This document shows, piece by piece, positions 20,693 to 33,022 of a DNA stretch of 64,000 nucleotides (positions are counted from its first letter, which is position 1; every line of letters begins with the position of its first letter). Both the position numbers and the translations under genes were made by a program. The stretch spans positions 1,389 through 65,388 of the forward strand of contig NZ_PXNP01000109.1 of the NCBI RefSeq assembly GCF_003007675.1. Direction: 5' to 3'. The notes beneath the pieces were generated by a model, which saw only the letters and a list, made by a program, of their open reading frames with translations, did not search any database and had not been told where the DNA came from. Origin of the DNA: Marinobacter fuscus. Lineage in GTDB: Bacteria > Pseudomonadota > Gammaproteobacteria > Pseudomonadales > Oleiphilaceae.

Positions 20693-21778
20693 ATGGGCAT
20701 CTATATTCTTCGCAGGCTCGCCCTGATTGTTCCCACGCTGGTGGGAATTATGCTGTTGAACTTCGTCATCGTTCAGGCCGCACCCGGAGGGCCGATTGAA
20801 CAGATCCTGGCCCAGATGGAGGGCCACGGTGGCAGCGCTCTGGCCCGCGCCGGTGGTGGCGATACCGGCAGCGAAGTTGCCACCAGTTCCGGCGATAGTC
20901 GAGCGTCCAGAGGCCTGCCGCCGGAACTGCTGCAGGATCTGGAAGCCATGTATGGCTTCGATCAACCGGCTCACGAACGCTTCCTGAAGATGCTTGGCGA
21001 CTACGCAACATTCGACTTCGGTAATTCGTTTTTTCGTGACCGGAGTGTGATCGAACTGATCCTCGAAAAGATGCCGGTATCCATATCACTTGGGCTCTGG
21101 TCTACCCTCATCATTTACCTGGTATCTATTCCCCTGGGCATCAAAAAAGCGGTGGCTGACGGCTCCCGTTTCGATGTCTGGTCCAGTTCCGCTATCGTAG
21201 TCGGCTATGCCATACCGGGTTTCCTGTTTGCCATTTTGCTGATCGTTCTGTTTGCCGGTGGCAGCTATCTCGACTGGTTCCCGCTGCGGGGGCTGACATC
21301 GCCGGACTTTGACCAGATGACCTGGTACCAGAAGATCGGAGACTATTTCTGGCATCTTGCCCTTCCGGTGACCGCCAATGTGATTGGCGGCTTTGCAACG
21401 CTGACTCTACTGACCAAAAACTCGTTTCTGGATGAAATCAGCAAGCAGTATGTGGTCACCGCCAGGGCCAAGGGGCTTGAAGAGAAACAGGTGTTGTACG
21501 GCCATGTGTTCCGCAACGCCATGCTGATTGTCATTGCCAGCATGCCCGGGGTTCTGGTGTCACTGTTCTTTACCGGCTCACTGCTGATTGAGGTTATCTT
21601 CTCCCTGGACGGCCTTGGACTGCTTGGCTTTGAAGCAGCGCTGAACCGTGATTACCCGGTTATCTTTGGTACTCTTTACATACTCACCCTGATGGGACTG
21701 ATCATGAAGCTGATCAGCGACCTGACTTACGTACTGGTAGACCCTCGTATTGATTTCGAAAGCCGGGAGGGTGCCTGA
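20693..21778 (+). CDS. yejB: Oligopeptide ABC transporter permease YejB
   Basis: A 361-residue inner-membrane permease. The start [35 protein letters not shown] is typical of DppB/OppB-type permeases, and the cytoplasmic EAA loop is visible as [26 protein letters not shown] periplasmic insertion of about 45 residues (around 45-85, Gly/Ala/Ser-rich) sits between the first membrane helix and the core. Its stop abuts the ATG of yejE without a gap, and an ATG preceded by GGAAGGATT supports the chosen start. Confidence 0.94.
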   Translation: MGIYILRRLALIVPTLVGIMLLNFVIVQAAPGGPIEQILAQMEGHGGSALARAGGGDTGSEVATSSGDSRASRGLPPELLQDLEAMYGFDQPAHERFLKMLGDYATFDFGNSFFRDRSVIELILEKMPVSISLGLWSTLIIYLVSIPLGIKKAVADGSRFDVWSSSAIVVGYAIPGFLFAILLIVLFAGGSYLDWFPLRGLTSPDFDQMTWYQKIGDYFWHLALPVTANVIGGFATLTLLTKNSFLDEISKQYVVTARAKGLEEKQVLYGHVFRNAMLIVIASMPGVLVSLFFTGSLLIEVIFSLDGLGLLGFEAALNRDYPVIFGTLYILTLMGLIMKLISDLTYVLVDPRIDFESREGA

Positions 21779-22804
21779 ATGAGGCGCACACTCTCCCCTA
21801 TCCAGCGTCGCAGACTGGCCAATTTCCGTGCGAACCGCAGGGGCGTCTGGAGCCTTTGGTTGTTTCTTGCGCTTTTCGGATTATCCCTGGTAGCCGAACT
21901 GATCGCCAATGACAAACCGCTGCTGGTCTCTTACCAGGGCGATCTTTACGTTCCGGTTTTCCAGAGCATACCCGAAGAAACCTTCGGCGGCTTTCTACCC
22001 ACCGAGGCAGACTACCGCGACCCGTTCATTGCCAGCGAAATCCAGGCTAATGGCTGGATGCTCTGGCCACCGATCCGTTTCAGCTACAACACCATCAACT
22101 ACGAGCTGGATGTGCCCTCACCTGCGCCCCCAAGCGCAGAAAACTGGCTGGGAACGGATGACCAGGGGCGGGATGTTGCAGCCCGCGTGCTTTACGGGTT
22201 CCGGATTTCGGTACTGTTTGGCCTTACACTCACCATTGCCAGCTCTATTGTCGGAGTGGCTGTGGGAGCACTGCAGGGCTACTATGGCGGCAAGGTAGAC
22301 TTGCTCGGCCAGCGCTTTATCGAAATATGGTCCGGCTTACCGATGCTCTATCTTCTGATCATCCTATCTGCCATTGTGCAGCCGAACTTCTGGTGGTTGC
22401 TGGGTATTATGCTGCTGTTCAGCTGGATGGGGCTGGTAGATGTCGTTCGGGCGGAGTTCCTCAGGGCGCGGAATTTCGAGTACGTAAAGGCGGCAAGAGC
22501 GCTGGGGCTGGATAACCGAAAAATCATGTTCCGGCACATACTGCCGAACGCTATGGTTGCCACCCTGACTTTCCTGCCCTTCATTTTAACGGGTGCCATT
22601 ACCGGCCTGACTTCGCTGGACTTTCTCGGATTTGGCCTGCCAGCCGGATCGCCGTCACTGGGCGAGCTGATCGCACAGGGCAAGGCCAATCTTCATGCCC
22701 CCTGGCTGGGCCTGTCAGCCTTCGCCTCCCTGGCCATCATGCTGACATTGCTGGTTTTTGTAGGCGAAGCCGTGCGCGATGCCTTTGACCCGAGAAAAAA
22801 CTGA
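21779..22804 (+). CDS. yejE: Oligopeptide ABC transporter permease YejE
   Basis: A 341-residue permease of the DppC/OppC type. An N-terminal helix (about 22-40) is followed by a long periplasmic loop, then the LGTDDQGRDVAARVLYGFRISVLFG motif that opens the permease domain, and the EAA loop VKAARALGLDNRKIMFRHILPNAM. It starts on the base after the yejB stop and ends one base before the yejF start, so the three are tightly coupled. It is the second half of the transport channel. Confidence 0.94.
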   Translation: MRRTLSPIQRRRLANFRANRRGVWSLWLFLALFGLSLVAELIANDKPLLVSYQGDLYVPVFQSIPEETFGGFLPTEADYRDPFIASEIQANGWMLWPPIRFSYNTINYELDVPSPAPPSAENWLGTDDQGRDVAARVLYGFRISVLFGLTLTIASSIVGVAVGALQGYYGGKVDLLGQRFIEIWSGLPMLYLLIILSAIVQPNFWWLLGIMLLFSWMGLVDVVRAEFLRARNFEYVKAARALGLDNRKIMFRHILPNAMVATLTFLPFILTGAITGLTSLDFLGFGLPAGSPSLGELIAQGKANLHAPWLGLSAFASLAIMLTLLVFVGEAVRDAFDPRKN

Positions 22805-22805
22805 T

Positions 22806-24404
22806 ATGAGCGAATTGCTGACCATCTCGGATCTTTCCATTTGCTTCGACGACGGCTCTCTGGTCGTCGACCGTTTGTCCCTGTCTATTGCATCGGGCCA
22901 GACCCTGGCTCTGGTGGGTGAGAGTGGCTCCGGAAAATCCGTTTCGGCGCTGTCCATCCTTAGGTTGCTGGATGAACGCCACGCCCGCTACCCCGCCGGA
23001 TCCATCCTTTACCGGGGAGAAGACCTGCTGCACGCCCCGGAAAAGCGCCTTCGGCAAATTCGTGGCCGCCACATCAGCATGATCTTTCAAGAGCCCATGA
23101 CCTCACTCAATCCGCTGCATACAGTGGAAAAACAGATCAGCGAAGTCCTGTCGCTCCACAAAGGGTTGCGTGGGGCTCAGGCAAGGGCGCGATGTATCGA
23201 ACTGCTGGAACTGGTTGGCATTCATGACCCGGAAACGCGACTGACGAGCTACCCTCACCAGCTGTCGGGAGGCCAGAAGCAGCGGGTTATGATCGCCATG
23301 GCACTGGCCAATGAGCCAGAGCTCCTGATTGCAGACGAACCCACCACCGCGCTGGATGTCACCGTCCAGAAACAGGTGCTGGAGTTGCTCCAGACTCTGC
23401 AAAAGAAACTGGGTATGGCGGTTCTGCTGATTACCCATGATTTGAGCATTGTCCAGCGTTATGCAGACCATGTGGTGGTGATGAAAAAGGGAAAACTGGT
23501 GGAGCAGGGACCCGCGGAATCACTGCTTGCGGCACCCTCTGAAGCCTATACCCGAACATTGCTGGAGGCGGAGCCGCCTCCCCGCCCCATGCCAGCCGTG
23601 TCTGATGGCCGAACGCTGCTGGAAGCCGACCGGCTTAACGTCGATTTCCCGACCCGGAAATCACTGTTCGGCAAAGTGCTGGAGAGCTTCACAGCCGTCG
23701 AACACGTCAGCTTTGAACTGAAGGCCGGTGAAACTCTCGGGATTGTCGGTGAAAGTGGCAGCGGAAAAACCACCCTCGGCCACGCCTTGCTGAAACTGAC
23801 CGCCAGCACCGGAGCGTTTCGCTTTGAAGGCGCAGATCTGTCGCCACTGAGCCAGAAAGCATTCCGCCCCTGGCGCCGGCGAATCCAGATTGTCTTCCAG
23901 GATCCTTTCGGCAGCCTCAGCCCGCGGATGTCGATTGCCGAAATTATTGGTGAGGGCCTGGGCGTTCACGAGCCGGAAAACGCCTGCGATCACGAGCAAC
24001 GGGTGATTCAGGCATTAAACGATGTAGGGCTGGATCCGAACGCAAGACACCGATATCCCCACGAGTTTTCCGGTGGCCAGCGGCAACGGATTGCGATTGC
24101 GAGAGCACTGGTTCTGCAGCCCGACCTGATCATCCTCGACGAGCCCACATCGGCGCTGGATCGCACTGTCCAGAAGCAGGTAATCGAGTTGTTGCAGCAA
24201 CTACAGGCCCGTTATGGGCTAAGCTACATTTTTATCAGCCACGACCTTGCCGTGGTTCGGGCGCTCAGTCACAAGCTGCTGGTGCTTCGCCAGGGGCAGA
24301 TGATCGAATATGGCGATGCCGACACTGTGTTCAGCAACCCCCGTCAGCCATACACCCGGGAGTTGCTGAACGCCGCGTTCTTCTATCAGTCTACGACCAA
24401 TTGA
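22806..24404 (+). CDS. yejF: Oligopeptide ABC transporter fused ATPase YejF
   Basis: A 532-residue protein with two complete ABC ATPase domains in tandem, driving the YejABEF importer. Each half has Walker A (GESGSGKS, GESGSGKT), signature (LSGGQKQR, FSGGQRQR) and Walker B with the D-loop region (LLIADEPTTALD, LIILDEPTSALD). The C-terminal PYTRELL of each half is typical of peptide transporters. ATG at 22806 is chosen; an upstream in-frame ATG lies inside yejE. The fused form, instead of separate D and F subunits, is usual for the yej system. Confidence 0.96.
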   Translation: MSELLTISDLSICFDDGSLVVDRLSLSIASGQTLALVGESGSGKSVSALSILRLLDERHARYPAGSILYRGEDLLHAPEKRLRQIRGRHISMIFQEPMTSLNPLHTVEKQISEVLSLHKGLRGAQARARCIELLELVGIHDPETRLTSYPHQLSGGQKQRVMIAMALANEPELLIADEPTTALDVTVQKQVLELLQTLQKKLGMAVLLITHDLSIVQRYADHVVVMKKGKLVEQGPAESLLAAPSEAYTRTLLEAEPPPRPMPAVSDGRTLLEADRLNVDFPTRKSLFGKVLESFTAVEHVSFELKAGETLGIVGESGSGKTTLGHALLKLTASTGAFRFEGADLSPLSQKAFRPWRRRIQIVFQDPFGSLSPRMSIAEIIGEGLGVHEPENACDHEQRVIQALNDVGLDPNARHRYPHEFSGGQRQRIAIARALVLQPDLIILDEPTSALDRTVQKQVIELLQQLQARYGLSYIFISHDLAVVRALSHKLLVLRQGQMIEYGDADTVFSNPRQPYTRELLNAAFFYQSTTN

Positions 24405-24471
24405 GCGTTACCCGGGCAACGCAAGTCGGGGATAATACACGAAAACCAAGGAACACAGGGAGCACATACCC

Positions 24472-25257
24472 ATGGGAATTCTCAGTGGCAAAAAGGCACT
24501 GATTGTTGGTGTTGCCAGCAAGCATTCCATCGCCTACGGCATCGCCGAGGCTTTCGCCCGTGAAGGCGCAGAAATGGCCTTCACTTACCAGAATGAAAAG
24601 CTGCAATCCCGCGTGGAAAAGTTTGCAGAGCAATGGGGCAGCAAGCTGACATTTCCCTGCGACGTTGCCAGCGATGAGCAGATCGAGCAGGTGTTCGAAG
24701 ACCTGGGCAAGCACTGGGACAACATTGACATCATCATTCATGCCGTTGGCTTCGCTCCGGCCCATGAACTGGATGGCAACTACGTCGACATCACCACCCG
24801 GGATGGTTTCAAGATCGCCCACGACATCAGCTCATACAGCTTTGTAGCCCTCGCCAAGGGTGCCCGCAAGATGATGCACGAGGGCAGCAGTCTGCTAACC
24901 CTGAGTTATCTGGGCGCCGAGAAGGTTTTGCAAAACTACAACGTAATGGGCCTGGCCAAGGCATCTCTGGAAGCCAACGTGCGCTATATGGCGGCCAGCC
25001 TTGGCAAAGAGGGCATCCGGGTGAACGGCATCTCCGCTGGCCCCATCAAGACACTGGCCGCTTCGGGAATCAAGAGTTTCCGCAGAATGCTGGCCGAAAA
25101 TGCCAGGCGTGCGCCGTTGCGCCGTAACGTTACCACTGAGGAAGTCGGTAATGCAGCCGCCTTCATGTCTTCTGATCTCGCCTCTGGCATCACAGGCGAA
25201 ATCCTGTATGTCGACGGCGGCTTCAACATTACAGGCATGGGCGAACTCGAAGACTGA
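24472..25257 (+). CDS. fabI: Enoyl-[acyl-carrier-protein] reductase (NADH) FabI
   Basis: Catalyses the last reduction in each cycle of fatty acid elongation. The 261-residue short-chain dehydrogenase has the divergent cofactor motif [13 protein letters not shown] and catalytic Tyr146, Tyr156 and Lys163 in [20 protein letters not shown], numbered the same as in E. coli FabI (262 residues). This is the triclosan-sensitive class by fold, but sensitivity was not assessed. It follows yejF after 67 bases, with a short palindrome (GCGTT..AACGC) and GGGAG ahead of ATG. It is convergent with the PilZ-domain gene. Confidence 0.97.
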   Translation: MGILSGKKALIVGVASKHSIAYGIAEAFAREGAEMAFTYQNEKLQSRVEKFAEQWGSKLTFPCDVASDEQIEQVFEDLGKHWDNIDIIIHAVGFAPAHELDGNYVDITTRDGFKIAHDISSYSFVALAKGARKMMHEGSSLLTLSYLGAEKVLQNYNVMGLAKASLEANVRYMAASLGKEGIRVNGISAGPIKTLAASGIKSFRRMLAENARRAPLRRNVTTEEVGNAAAFMSSDLASGITGEILYVDGGFNITGMGELED

Positions 25258-25279
25258 TTCGCCGCAGCCGTTCTGCTGG

Positions 25280-25696
25280 TCAGGGTGCCGCAAGCGCCCT
25301 GGCCACAGCATCCATCCAGTCTGGATAATCCGTTTCATCCGATTCCAGCAAATGCACTCCCACAAGATAGCTGTAGTCCGCAGAGCGGCACCAGACCACC
25401 TCAACGATTAACCGGAACACCCGCTCACCCTCTCCCAGGCAAACCTGCGCCGCAAGAATCGAACCCGGCGTGGATGCATGTTCGGTCACAAAACTGAACC
25501 CGCCTGCTGAAATGTCCCGCACCTGACACTCAAAGCTGCCTGAGGGGCCGTTGCTCCGCATGGTTTCGCCTTCCGGTTCGTCGCATTCGAACTCAATCCA
25601 GGCTCTTGCCCGGGCTGTCAGCCGATAATCCTTCCGCAAATCCCTTCCCTGTGGCAGCTGCTCGTCCGATCCGAAATCATAGTCGTCGTTGATCAT
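25280..25696 (-). CDS. PilZ-domain protein with c-di-GMP binding motifs
   Basis: A 138-residue protein with one PilZ domain. The c-di-GMP-binding signature is complete: RKDYR (Arg21, Arg25) and, about 35 residues later, DISAGGF (Asp61, Ser63, Gly66). It is therefore a probable c-di-GMP receptor, unlike the pilus protein PilZ at 61.4 kb. Acidic residues are frequent elsewhere. ATG at 25696 is chosen because GAGGAG lies six bases before it; an upstream TTG in frame lies inside that ribosome site. It follows the DUF1631-like gene after eight bases and is probably translated with it. Confidence 0.88.
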   Translation of the reverse strand: MINDDYDFGSDEQLPQGRDLRKDYRLTARARAWIEFECDEPEGETMRSNGPSGSFECQVRDISAGGFSFVTEHASTPGSILAAQVCLGEGERVFRLIVEVVWCRSADYSYLVGVHLLESDETDYPDWMDAVARALAAP

Positions 25697-25704
25697 AGCG
25701 CTCC

Positions 25705-27531
25705 TCAATTGCGGCCTACCCGAATCCGGCCGACGACGCGGCTTAATGTGTCGTCAAACTCGGCAGAACTTCCCAAAACCCGAATTCTACCCTCAACGAT
25801 GCCTTCGATCAGCTGGTCTTCCAGAAACTCCTGCCGGTTAAGCCCCAGGCGGTCGACAAAAACATACTTTCGGGAAGCCGATATCTTCACGGCTAGCTTC
25901 AGACGAACCGGATTGGCTTCTGGGTCAGTACTGCTAACAAGGATCCAGCCGCCCAACCCCATACAATCGATCTGGCGACCAGCCGCAAGTTCGGCCTCGG
26001 CCCGCAACCGCGCCTGCTCCGCCCGCTCGTCTTCAAGACGTTGGCGTTCTGCCTCCCGACGCTGTTGCTCCAGCGCTTCCTGCCGGGCCAGCTCTTCTTC
26101 GCGCCGGCGCTGCTCCGCCTGCTCTCGCTGTCGCCTCAAGGCATCGGCGCGGGCCTGGGCCTTCAGGGCTGCCTGTTGGCGCTGCTCCATCTGCTGAGTG
26201 CAAACACGGTTCAATACCTCCAGGGTGTCTGTCAGCACCTGGCCAAAAGCGGTGGCTTTGGGAAGGGGCCCGATACCGCCCGAGGCCAGAGCTTCCAGAA
26301 ACTCATGCCAGGGTTGCATACCGAGCTTGACGCCCGCGCCATTGGTCCAGAGCACTTCTCCGGTATCTTCCAGCAGGCTGAAAAAGAACCGGCGCTGCTC
26401 ACGAACCCCCTCACCCTCCACAAACCAATGCCCGACATGAGGTGCTGCAAGTTCCGCCGTAACCCCAGCGAGATTCAGCCAACTGCCATCCCAGCTGAAT
26501 CCACTGCCAGCTGGCAATGCCGGGGCGAGATCCTGTACGCCGCCGCGGATACGGGCGACGATCTCCAGCTGCACCTCGTTCAGCGATCTTTCCGGAACCT
26601 CATCACCGAGAACCCGCGACCAGATTTCGCGGGCCCGGTCACCCAACTGTTCGCCAACCTGATAAAGCTTGTTTCGGTCCCGATCCGACAGCTGGGGATC
26701 CCCAATCCATACCAGCCATTCCAGCAACTTATTGGCATGCCTGAACAGTTCGCTCTCCATGCCGTCTGCCCAGACGCTCTGCTTCAGCACCCGGTACCAG
26801 TCTTCAAGGATAAAACGGGAGATCGCCGGTGGCAGCTGTCGGCCGGTCAGGGCTCTGCCGATAAGCGCTCGCGCCACCTGATCGGCATATCGTTGTCGGG
26901 CTGCCCCCTGCTCAGTCTCGAGCAGGCGCTCTCGCAAACGCTCGACCTGGGCATTGCGCCGGGCAAGCTCATCCAGCCACTGCCGGCAATACTCATCGAC
27001 CGGACGACGGGACTCAGACTCGAAACTGCCGGATACCGCGATCACAAGACTATCAAGCTGATCCAGCAGAGCGCGGGACGAACGCCCACCGGTTTCACTC
27101 CAGCCCCGCCACTCCTGTAAGCTGTCGAGCCAGCCCAGAAGCTCTCCGGTGAAGACCTCCGCACCGGCCGAGGCCAGTTGCCAGGCCAGCCAGAAACGGA
27201 GCCGGGCAATACGGCTTACAAGGGTGGGATGCAGGCCCGAGGTCTTGAGGTAAACGTCCATGATCCGATCGGACAGATAGGCCGCATTCACCTGGCGGAT
27301 GGTCCATTCCACCTCCACCGATTGCAAGACCCGGGTAACCCGTTCATCGCGCTGTTCGGTCCAGCAGGAAAGCAGCAATGGGCGCCAGTCCGGCGTGCTC
27401 ACGGGCGCCTGTTTTCCAGCCGGATACGGCAATTCCGGAACACGGATATCCGACAGAATACTGGCGATACTTTTTGCAACCGCCTTCTCTGAAGAAGTTC
27501 CGGCACGGGGCTTCGGCGTTGAGAGCGACAT
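25705..27531 (-). CDS. DUF1631-like protein with coiled coil
   Basis: A 608-residue cytosolic protein of unknown function. Most of residues 45-440 is helical with Trp-rich segments (EDWYRVLKQSVWADG, LLEWLVWIGDP). A strongly charged coiled coil, rich in Gln, Arg, Glu and Ala, lies at about 465-530. The C-terminal domain (about 535-608) has GGWILVSSTD and KISASRKYVFVDRLGLNRQEF, resembling the tail of DUF1631 proteins. DUF1631 genes are often next to, or fused with, PilZ domains, and here the partner is the c-di-GMP-type PilZ gene eight bases downstream. A joint role in a c-di-GMP response is inferred. Assignment to DUF1631 is from memory of the pattern. Confidence 0.65.
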   Translation of the reverse strand: MSLSTPKPRAGTSSEKAVAKSIASILSDIRVPELPYPAGKQAPVSTPDWRPLLLSCWTEQRDERVTRVLQSVEVEWTIRQVNAAYLSDRIMDVYLKTSGLHPTLVSRIARLRFWLAWQLASAGAEVFTGELLGWLDSLQEWRGWSETGGRSSRALLDQLDSLVIAVSGSFESESRRPVDEYCRQWLDELARRNAQVERLRERLLETEQGAARQRYADQVARALIGRALTGRQLPPAISRFILEDWYRVLKQSVWADGMESELFRHANKLLEWLVWIGDPQLSDRDRNKLYQVGEQLGDRAREIWSRVLGDEVPERSLNEVQLEIVARIRGGVQDLAPALPAGSGFSWDGSWLNLAGVTAELAAPHVGHWFVEGEGVREQRRFFFSLLEDTGEVLWTNGAGVKLGMQPWHEFLEALASGGIGPLPKATAFGQVLTDTLEVLNRVCTQQMEQRQQAALKAQARADALRRQREQAEQRRREEELARQEALEQQRREAERQRLEDERAEQARLRAEAELAAGRQIDCMGLGGWILVSSTDPEANPVRLKLAVKISASRKYVFVDRLGLNRQEFLEDQLIEGIVEGRIRVLGSSAEFDDTLSRVVGRIRVGRN

Positions 27532-27715
27532 CCTTTACCTGTAGTCCTTGTCCATTGAGAATGCGTTGAAAAGGGCCCTTAAATAAAGCAGTATAACGAA
27601 CTCGCCGGATTTTATCGCAAAGGGATTCCGGCGCCATTCGCAATTCTGATCATCCGGCAATCAGCTAACCAGGTTCCCGGATGAAGCAACGAAAGACTCG
27701 GGGAAACACAACAAG

Positions 27716-28789
27716 ATGTCTGGCAAAATACTGGAAAACCTGAACGTGGCCAGTCAGGAACCGCTGATCACTCCAGAAGCACTCAAACAAGAGTTACCGC
27801 TGTCGGATCAGGCGGCGGAAACGGTGGCCAGCGGCCGGCAAGCGATTTACGACATCATGGATGGCAAGGATCACCGCCTGTTTATCGTCGTCGGCCCCTG
27901 CTCTATCCACGATGTGAAAGCCGCCAGGGAATACGCCAGTCGCCTGAAGAAACTGTCTGATGAAGTCAGTGACACCTTGTTGCTGGTAATGCGCGTTTAT
28001 TTCGAGAAACCCCGCACAACCGTTGGCTGGAAAGGGCTGATCAACGACCCACACCTTAACGATACTTTCGACATTGAACAAGGCCTGCACATTGGTCGCA
28101 GGCTTCTGCTCGACATTAACGAACTGGGCCTGCCAGTTGCTACCGAAGCCCTGGATCCGATTTCACCACAGTACCTGCAAGACACCATTGCCTGGTCTGC
28201 CATCGGCGCCCGTACTACAGAGTCCCAGACCCATCGCGAGATGAGCAGTGGCTTGTCGATGGCCATCGGTTTCAAGAACGGCACGGATGGCAGTCTGGAC
28301 GTTGCCGTTAACGCCATGAAGTCGGTGTCACACTCCCACAATTTCCTGGGAATTGACCAGAAAGGCCAGGTGGCTATTATCCGTACCAAGGGCAACAACT
28401 ACGGGCACGTGGTTCTGCGCGGTGGTGGCGGCAAGCCGAACTACGACTCCGTGAGCGTGGCGTTGTGTGAGCAGGCCATGGAAAAGGCCAGCCTGAGAAA
28501 ATCCATTATGGTGGATTGCAGCCATGCCAACTCCAGCAAGGACCCCGCTATCCAGCCCCTGGTCATGCAGGACGTTACCCACCAGATCGTAGAGGGCAAC
28601 ACGTCTATCCAGAGCCTGATGGTAGAGAGTCACCTGGAATGGGGTAATCAGTCTATTCCGGAAAACCTGGACGACCTCAAGTACGGTGTCTCCATCACCG
28701 ATGCCTGTATTGACTGGGATACCACCGAAAAGGCCATTCGCGACATGCGCGAGAAGCTCAAGAACGTGCTGCCCGGGCGCACTGCCTGA
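27716..28789 (+). CDS. DAHP synthase (3-deoxy-7-phosphoheptulonate synthase), class I
   Basis: First enzyme of the shikimate pathway, joining phosphoenolpyruvate and erythrose 4-phosphate. The 357-residue protein has the type I signatures: VVGPCSIHDVKAA with the metal-binding cysteine, MRVYFEKPRTTVGWKGLINDP, GARTTESQTHRE, GFKNGTDG and DCSHANSSK. AroF, AroG and AroH forms differ by feedback amino acid and cannot be told apart safely here, so no symbol is given. It has a 184-base upstream gap and converges on cobA. aroC and three trp genes elsewhere in the window belong to the same aromatic route. Confidence 0.95.
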   Translation: MSGKILENLNVASQEPLITPEALKQELPLSDQAAETVASGRQAIYDIMDGKDHRLFIVVGPCSIHDVKAAREYASRLKKLSDEVSDTLLLVMRVYFEKPRTTVGWKGLINDPHLNDTFDIEQGLHIGRRLLLDINELGLPVATEALDPISPQYLQDTIAWSAIGARTTESQTHREMSSGLSMAIGFKNGTDGSLDVAVNAMKSVSHSHNFLGIDQKGQVAIIRTKGNNYGHVVLRGGGGKPNYDSVSVALCEQAMEKASLRKSIMVDCSHANSSKDPAIQPLVMQDVTHQIVEGNTSIQSLMVESHLEWGNQSIPENLDDLKYGVSITDACIDWDTTEKAIRDMREKLKNVLPGRTA

Positions 28790-28815
28790 ATGGTAAAGAA
28801 TGAAACCGCCGGGCC

Positions 28816-30950
<2,135 letters not shown>

Positions 30951-31026
30951 TTAACGAATGAATAGATTTGCGGGCATTATACCGCGCCAGAAAACCCTCG
31001 CCACCAACGGAAGGGAAACCATGACC

Positions 31027-32361
31027 TCAATACCGTTTTTTCGGGCTTTCGGCATCCTGGATTTCAAGCCGCTGTCGCTTTTCGGCCAGTTTGATCTCCA
31101 GGCCACGGGAAACAGGCTGGTAATACCGGCGCGCGTAAATCGCCTCGGGAAGATAAGACTCACCGGCTGCATAAGCCCCGGGCTCATCGTGAGCATAACG
31201 GTAGTCGTCTCCATGCCCCATACTTTTGAGCAGCTTGGTGGGCGCATTGCGCAGATGCACCGGCACCTCGTAGTCCGGGTCGTTGCGCACATCGGCCATG
31301 CACTGGTTGAACGCCTTGTAAACGGCGTTGCTTTTCGGCGCAAGGGCCAGATAAGTAACCGCCTGCGCCAGCGCCAGCTCGCCTTCCGGCGTGCCTAGCC
31401 GCTCCTGTGCATCCCAGGCCTGCAGGCTAAGCTGCAGGGCCCTCGGGTCTGCATTACCGATATCCTCACTGGCGATCCGAACCAACCGGCGGGCGATGTA
31501 GAGCGGATCGCAGCCACCGTCCAGCATGCGGCACAACCAATAGAGAGATCCGTCGGCACTGGAGCCACGAACCGATTTGTGCAAGGCCGATATCTGATCA
31601 TAAAAAACGTCACCGCCTTTATCAAAACGCCGGAGACTGGTTTGCAGAACCTGCTCCAGGGTTTGTGCCGTTACCCTGCCCACACCCTCTGCTTCCGGTT
31701 CCGCGAGATCACCGGATACTTCCAGAATGTTCAGTGCACGGCGGGCGTCTCCGCCGGATGCTTCGGCCATGGTATCCAGCACGTCCGGGTCAACAGCCAG
31801 CGCTCCGTTCAGCCCCTGCTCCGAACACAGCGCACGTTCCAGTAACTGCCGGATATCCGCAGTTTCCAGGTTCTTGAGTACATACACCCGAGTGCGTGAC
31901 AGCAAGGCGCTGTTCAGCTCAAAAGAGGGGTTTTCCGTTGTCGCGCCGACAAAAATGAACGTGCCATCCTCGATGTGAGGCAGAAACGCGTCTTGCTGGC
32001 TCTTATTGAAGCGGTGAACCTCATCCACAAATAGTAGTGTGCCCTGCCCGCCGGTGACCTTGCGATTGCGGGCGCGCTCAACCACTTCACGAATGTCTCT
32101 GACACCGCTGAGCACCGCTGAGAGTGTTTCGAAGGCCAGGTCGCCCACATTGGCAAGCAAGCGGGCAAATGTGGTCTTGCCGACCCCCGGAGGCCCCCAG
32201 AGTATCATGGAGTGGAGCTGCCCCTGCTCGACCGCCCGGCGTAGCGGCTTGCCCGGGCCAACCAGATGGGCCTGCCCCACGTAGTCCGCCAGTGTTCCCG
32301 GGCGCATCCGCGCCGCCAGCGGTTGTACACCACTGTCTGGCTGGAACAGACTGTCCTGCAT
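31027..32361 (-). CDS. rarA: Replication-associated recombination AAA+ ATPase RarA
   Basis: A clamp-loader-like AAA+ protein (MgsA/WRNIP1 family) that acts at stalled replication forks. In 444 residues it has Walker A GPPGVGKT, Walker [21 protein letters not shown], sensor 1 [19 protein letters not shown] and a conserved C-terminal oligomerisation domain ([13 protein letters not shown] near the end). The ATG overlaps the lolA stop by one base, as in the common lolA-rarA pair. In many relatives crcB lies between rarA and serS; here the 94-base gap is empty. Confidence 0.95.
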   Translation of the reverse strand: MQDSLFQPDSGVQPLAARMRPGTLADYVGQAHLVGPGKPLRRAVEQGQLHSMILWGPPGVGKTTFARLLANVGDLAFETLSAVLSGVRDIREVVERARNRKVTGGQGTLLFVDEVHRFNKSQQDAFLPHIEDGTFIFVGATTENPSFELNSALLSRTRVYVLKNLETADIRQLLERALCSEQGLNGALAVDPDVLDTMAEASGGDARRALNILEVSGDLAEPEAEGVGRVTAQTLEQVLQTSLRRFDKGGDVFYDQISALHKSVRGSSADGSLYWLCRMLDGGCDPLYIARRLVRIASEDIGNADPRALQLSLQAWDAQERLGTPEGELALAQAVTYLALAPKSNAVYKAFNQCMADVRNDPDYEVPVHLRNAPTKLLKSMGHGDDYRYAHDEPGAYAAGESYLPEAIYARRYYQPVSRGLEIKLAEKRQRLEIQDAESPKKRY

Positions 32362-33011
32362 CAGGCGCCGTCCCGAATGACGTCGACGCCCTTCGGGTAG
32401 TCCAGGCGAAACGCACTGCGGTCGATGTTCTCATTCAGCCGGATGTCATCAAAGCTCAGAATGCTCATCTGGGACAGCGAATCATGCATGCGCATTTCCT
32501 GCAGTTCACCGTTGCTCAGGCTCAAACGCAGAGAGGTAAACAGCGAGTCCGCACCCCGAGGAATCAGCGTGTACTCCAGTACCTGATCGCCCAGATCACG
32601 GACACTGACTTCATAGGTTTCTGCCAGGTTATCCACCTCACCACTGAGCAACAGTGCGGGAGTGGTCTGGATGCGATCATCCAGCGAGTGGATGGTGACC
32701 TGTTCAAGGTCGGGATCGTAGACCTCCACCTGCTCCCCGTCGCTGACTATGAACTGGGAAAGGGGCGCGCCGGTTTCCCAGTAAAATAACCCCGGGCGTT
32801 TTGCCTTCAGGAAACCCCGGGACTCCTGCACACGGCTGCCGTTTTCATTCACGACGATCTGGATAAAGCTGGCCTGGTAGGTCTCATAGCTCCCCAGCAC
32901 CTTCGCTAGCCGGGCTGCCGCATCCTGCGAGGCGGATCGATCGTCTGCCTGGGCAACACCTGCAATGATTACTGAGAATGCCAGGACAATACCTGATATA
33001 TACCTGATCAT
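32361..33011 (-). CDS. lolA: Outer-membrane lipoprotein carrier protein LolA
   Basis: The periplasmic chaperone that carries lipoproteins from LolCDE to the outer membrane. The 216-residue precursor has a signal peptide (about 1-22, ending VAQAD). The mature part carries the family marks: [32 protein letters not shown], with the aromatic and basic residues of the hydrophobic cavity lid, and [15 protein letters not shown]. It sits between ftsK (11-base gap) and rarA (one-base overlap), the standard order. Its clients here would include MltD. Confidence 0.95.
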   Translation of the reverse strand: MIRYISGIVLAFSVIIAGVAQADDRSASQDAAARLAKVLGSYETYQASFIQIVVNENGSRVQESRGFLKAKRPGLFYWETGAPLSQFIVSDGEQVEVYDPDLEQVTIHSLDDRIQTTPALLLSGEVDNLAETYEVSVRDLGDQVLEYTLIPRGADSLFTSLRLSLSNGELQEMRMHDSLSQMSILSFDDIRLNENIDRSAFRLDYPKGVDVIRDGA

Positions 33012-33022
33012 TAATAATACTC

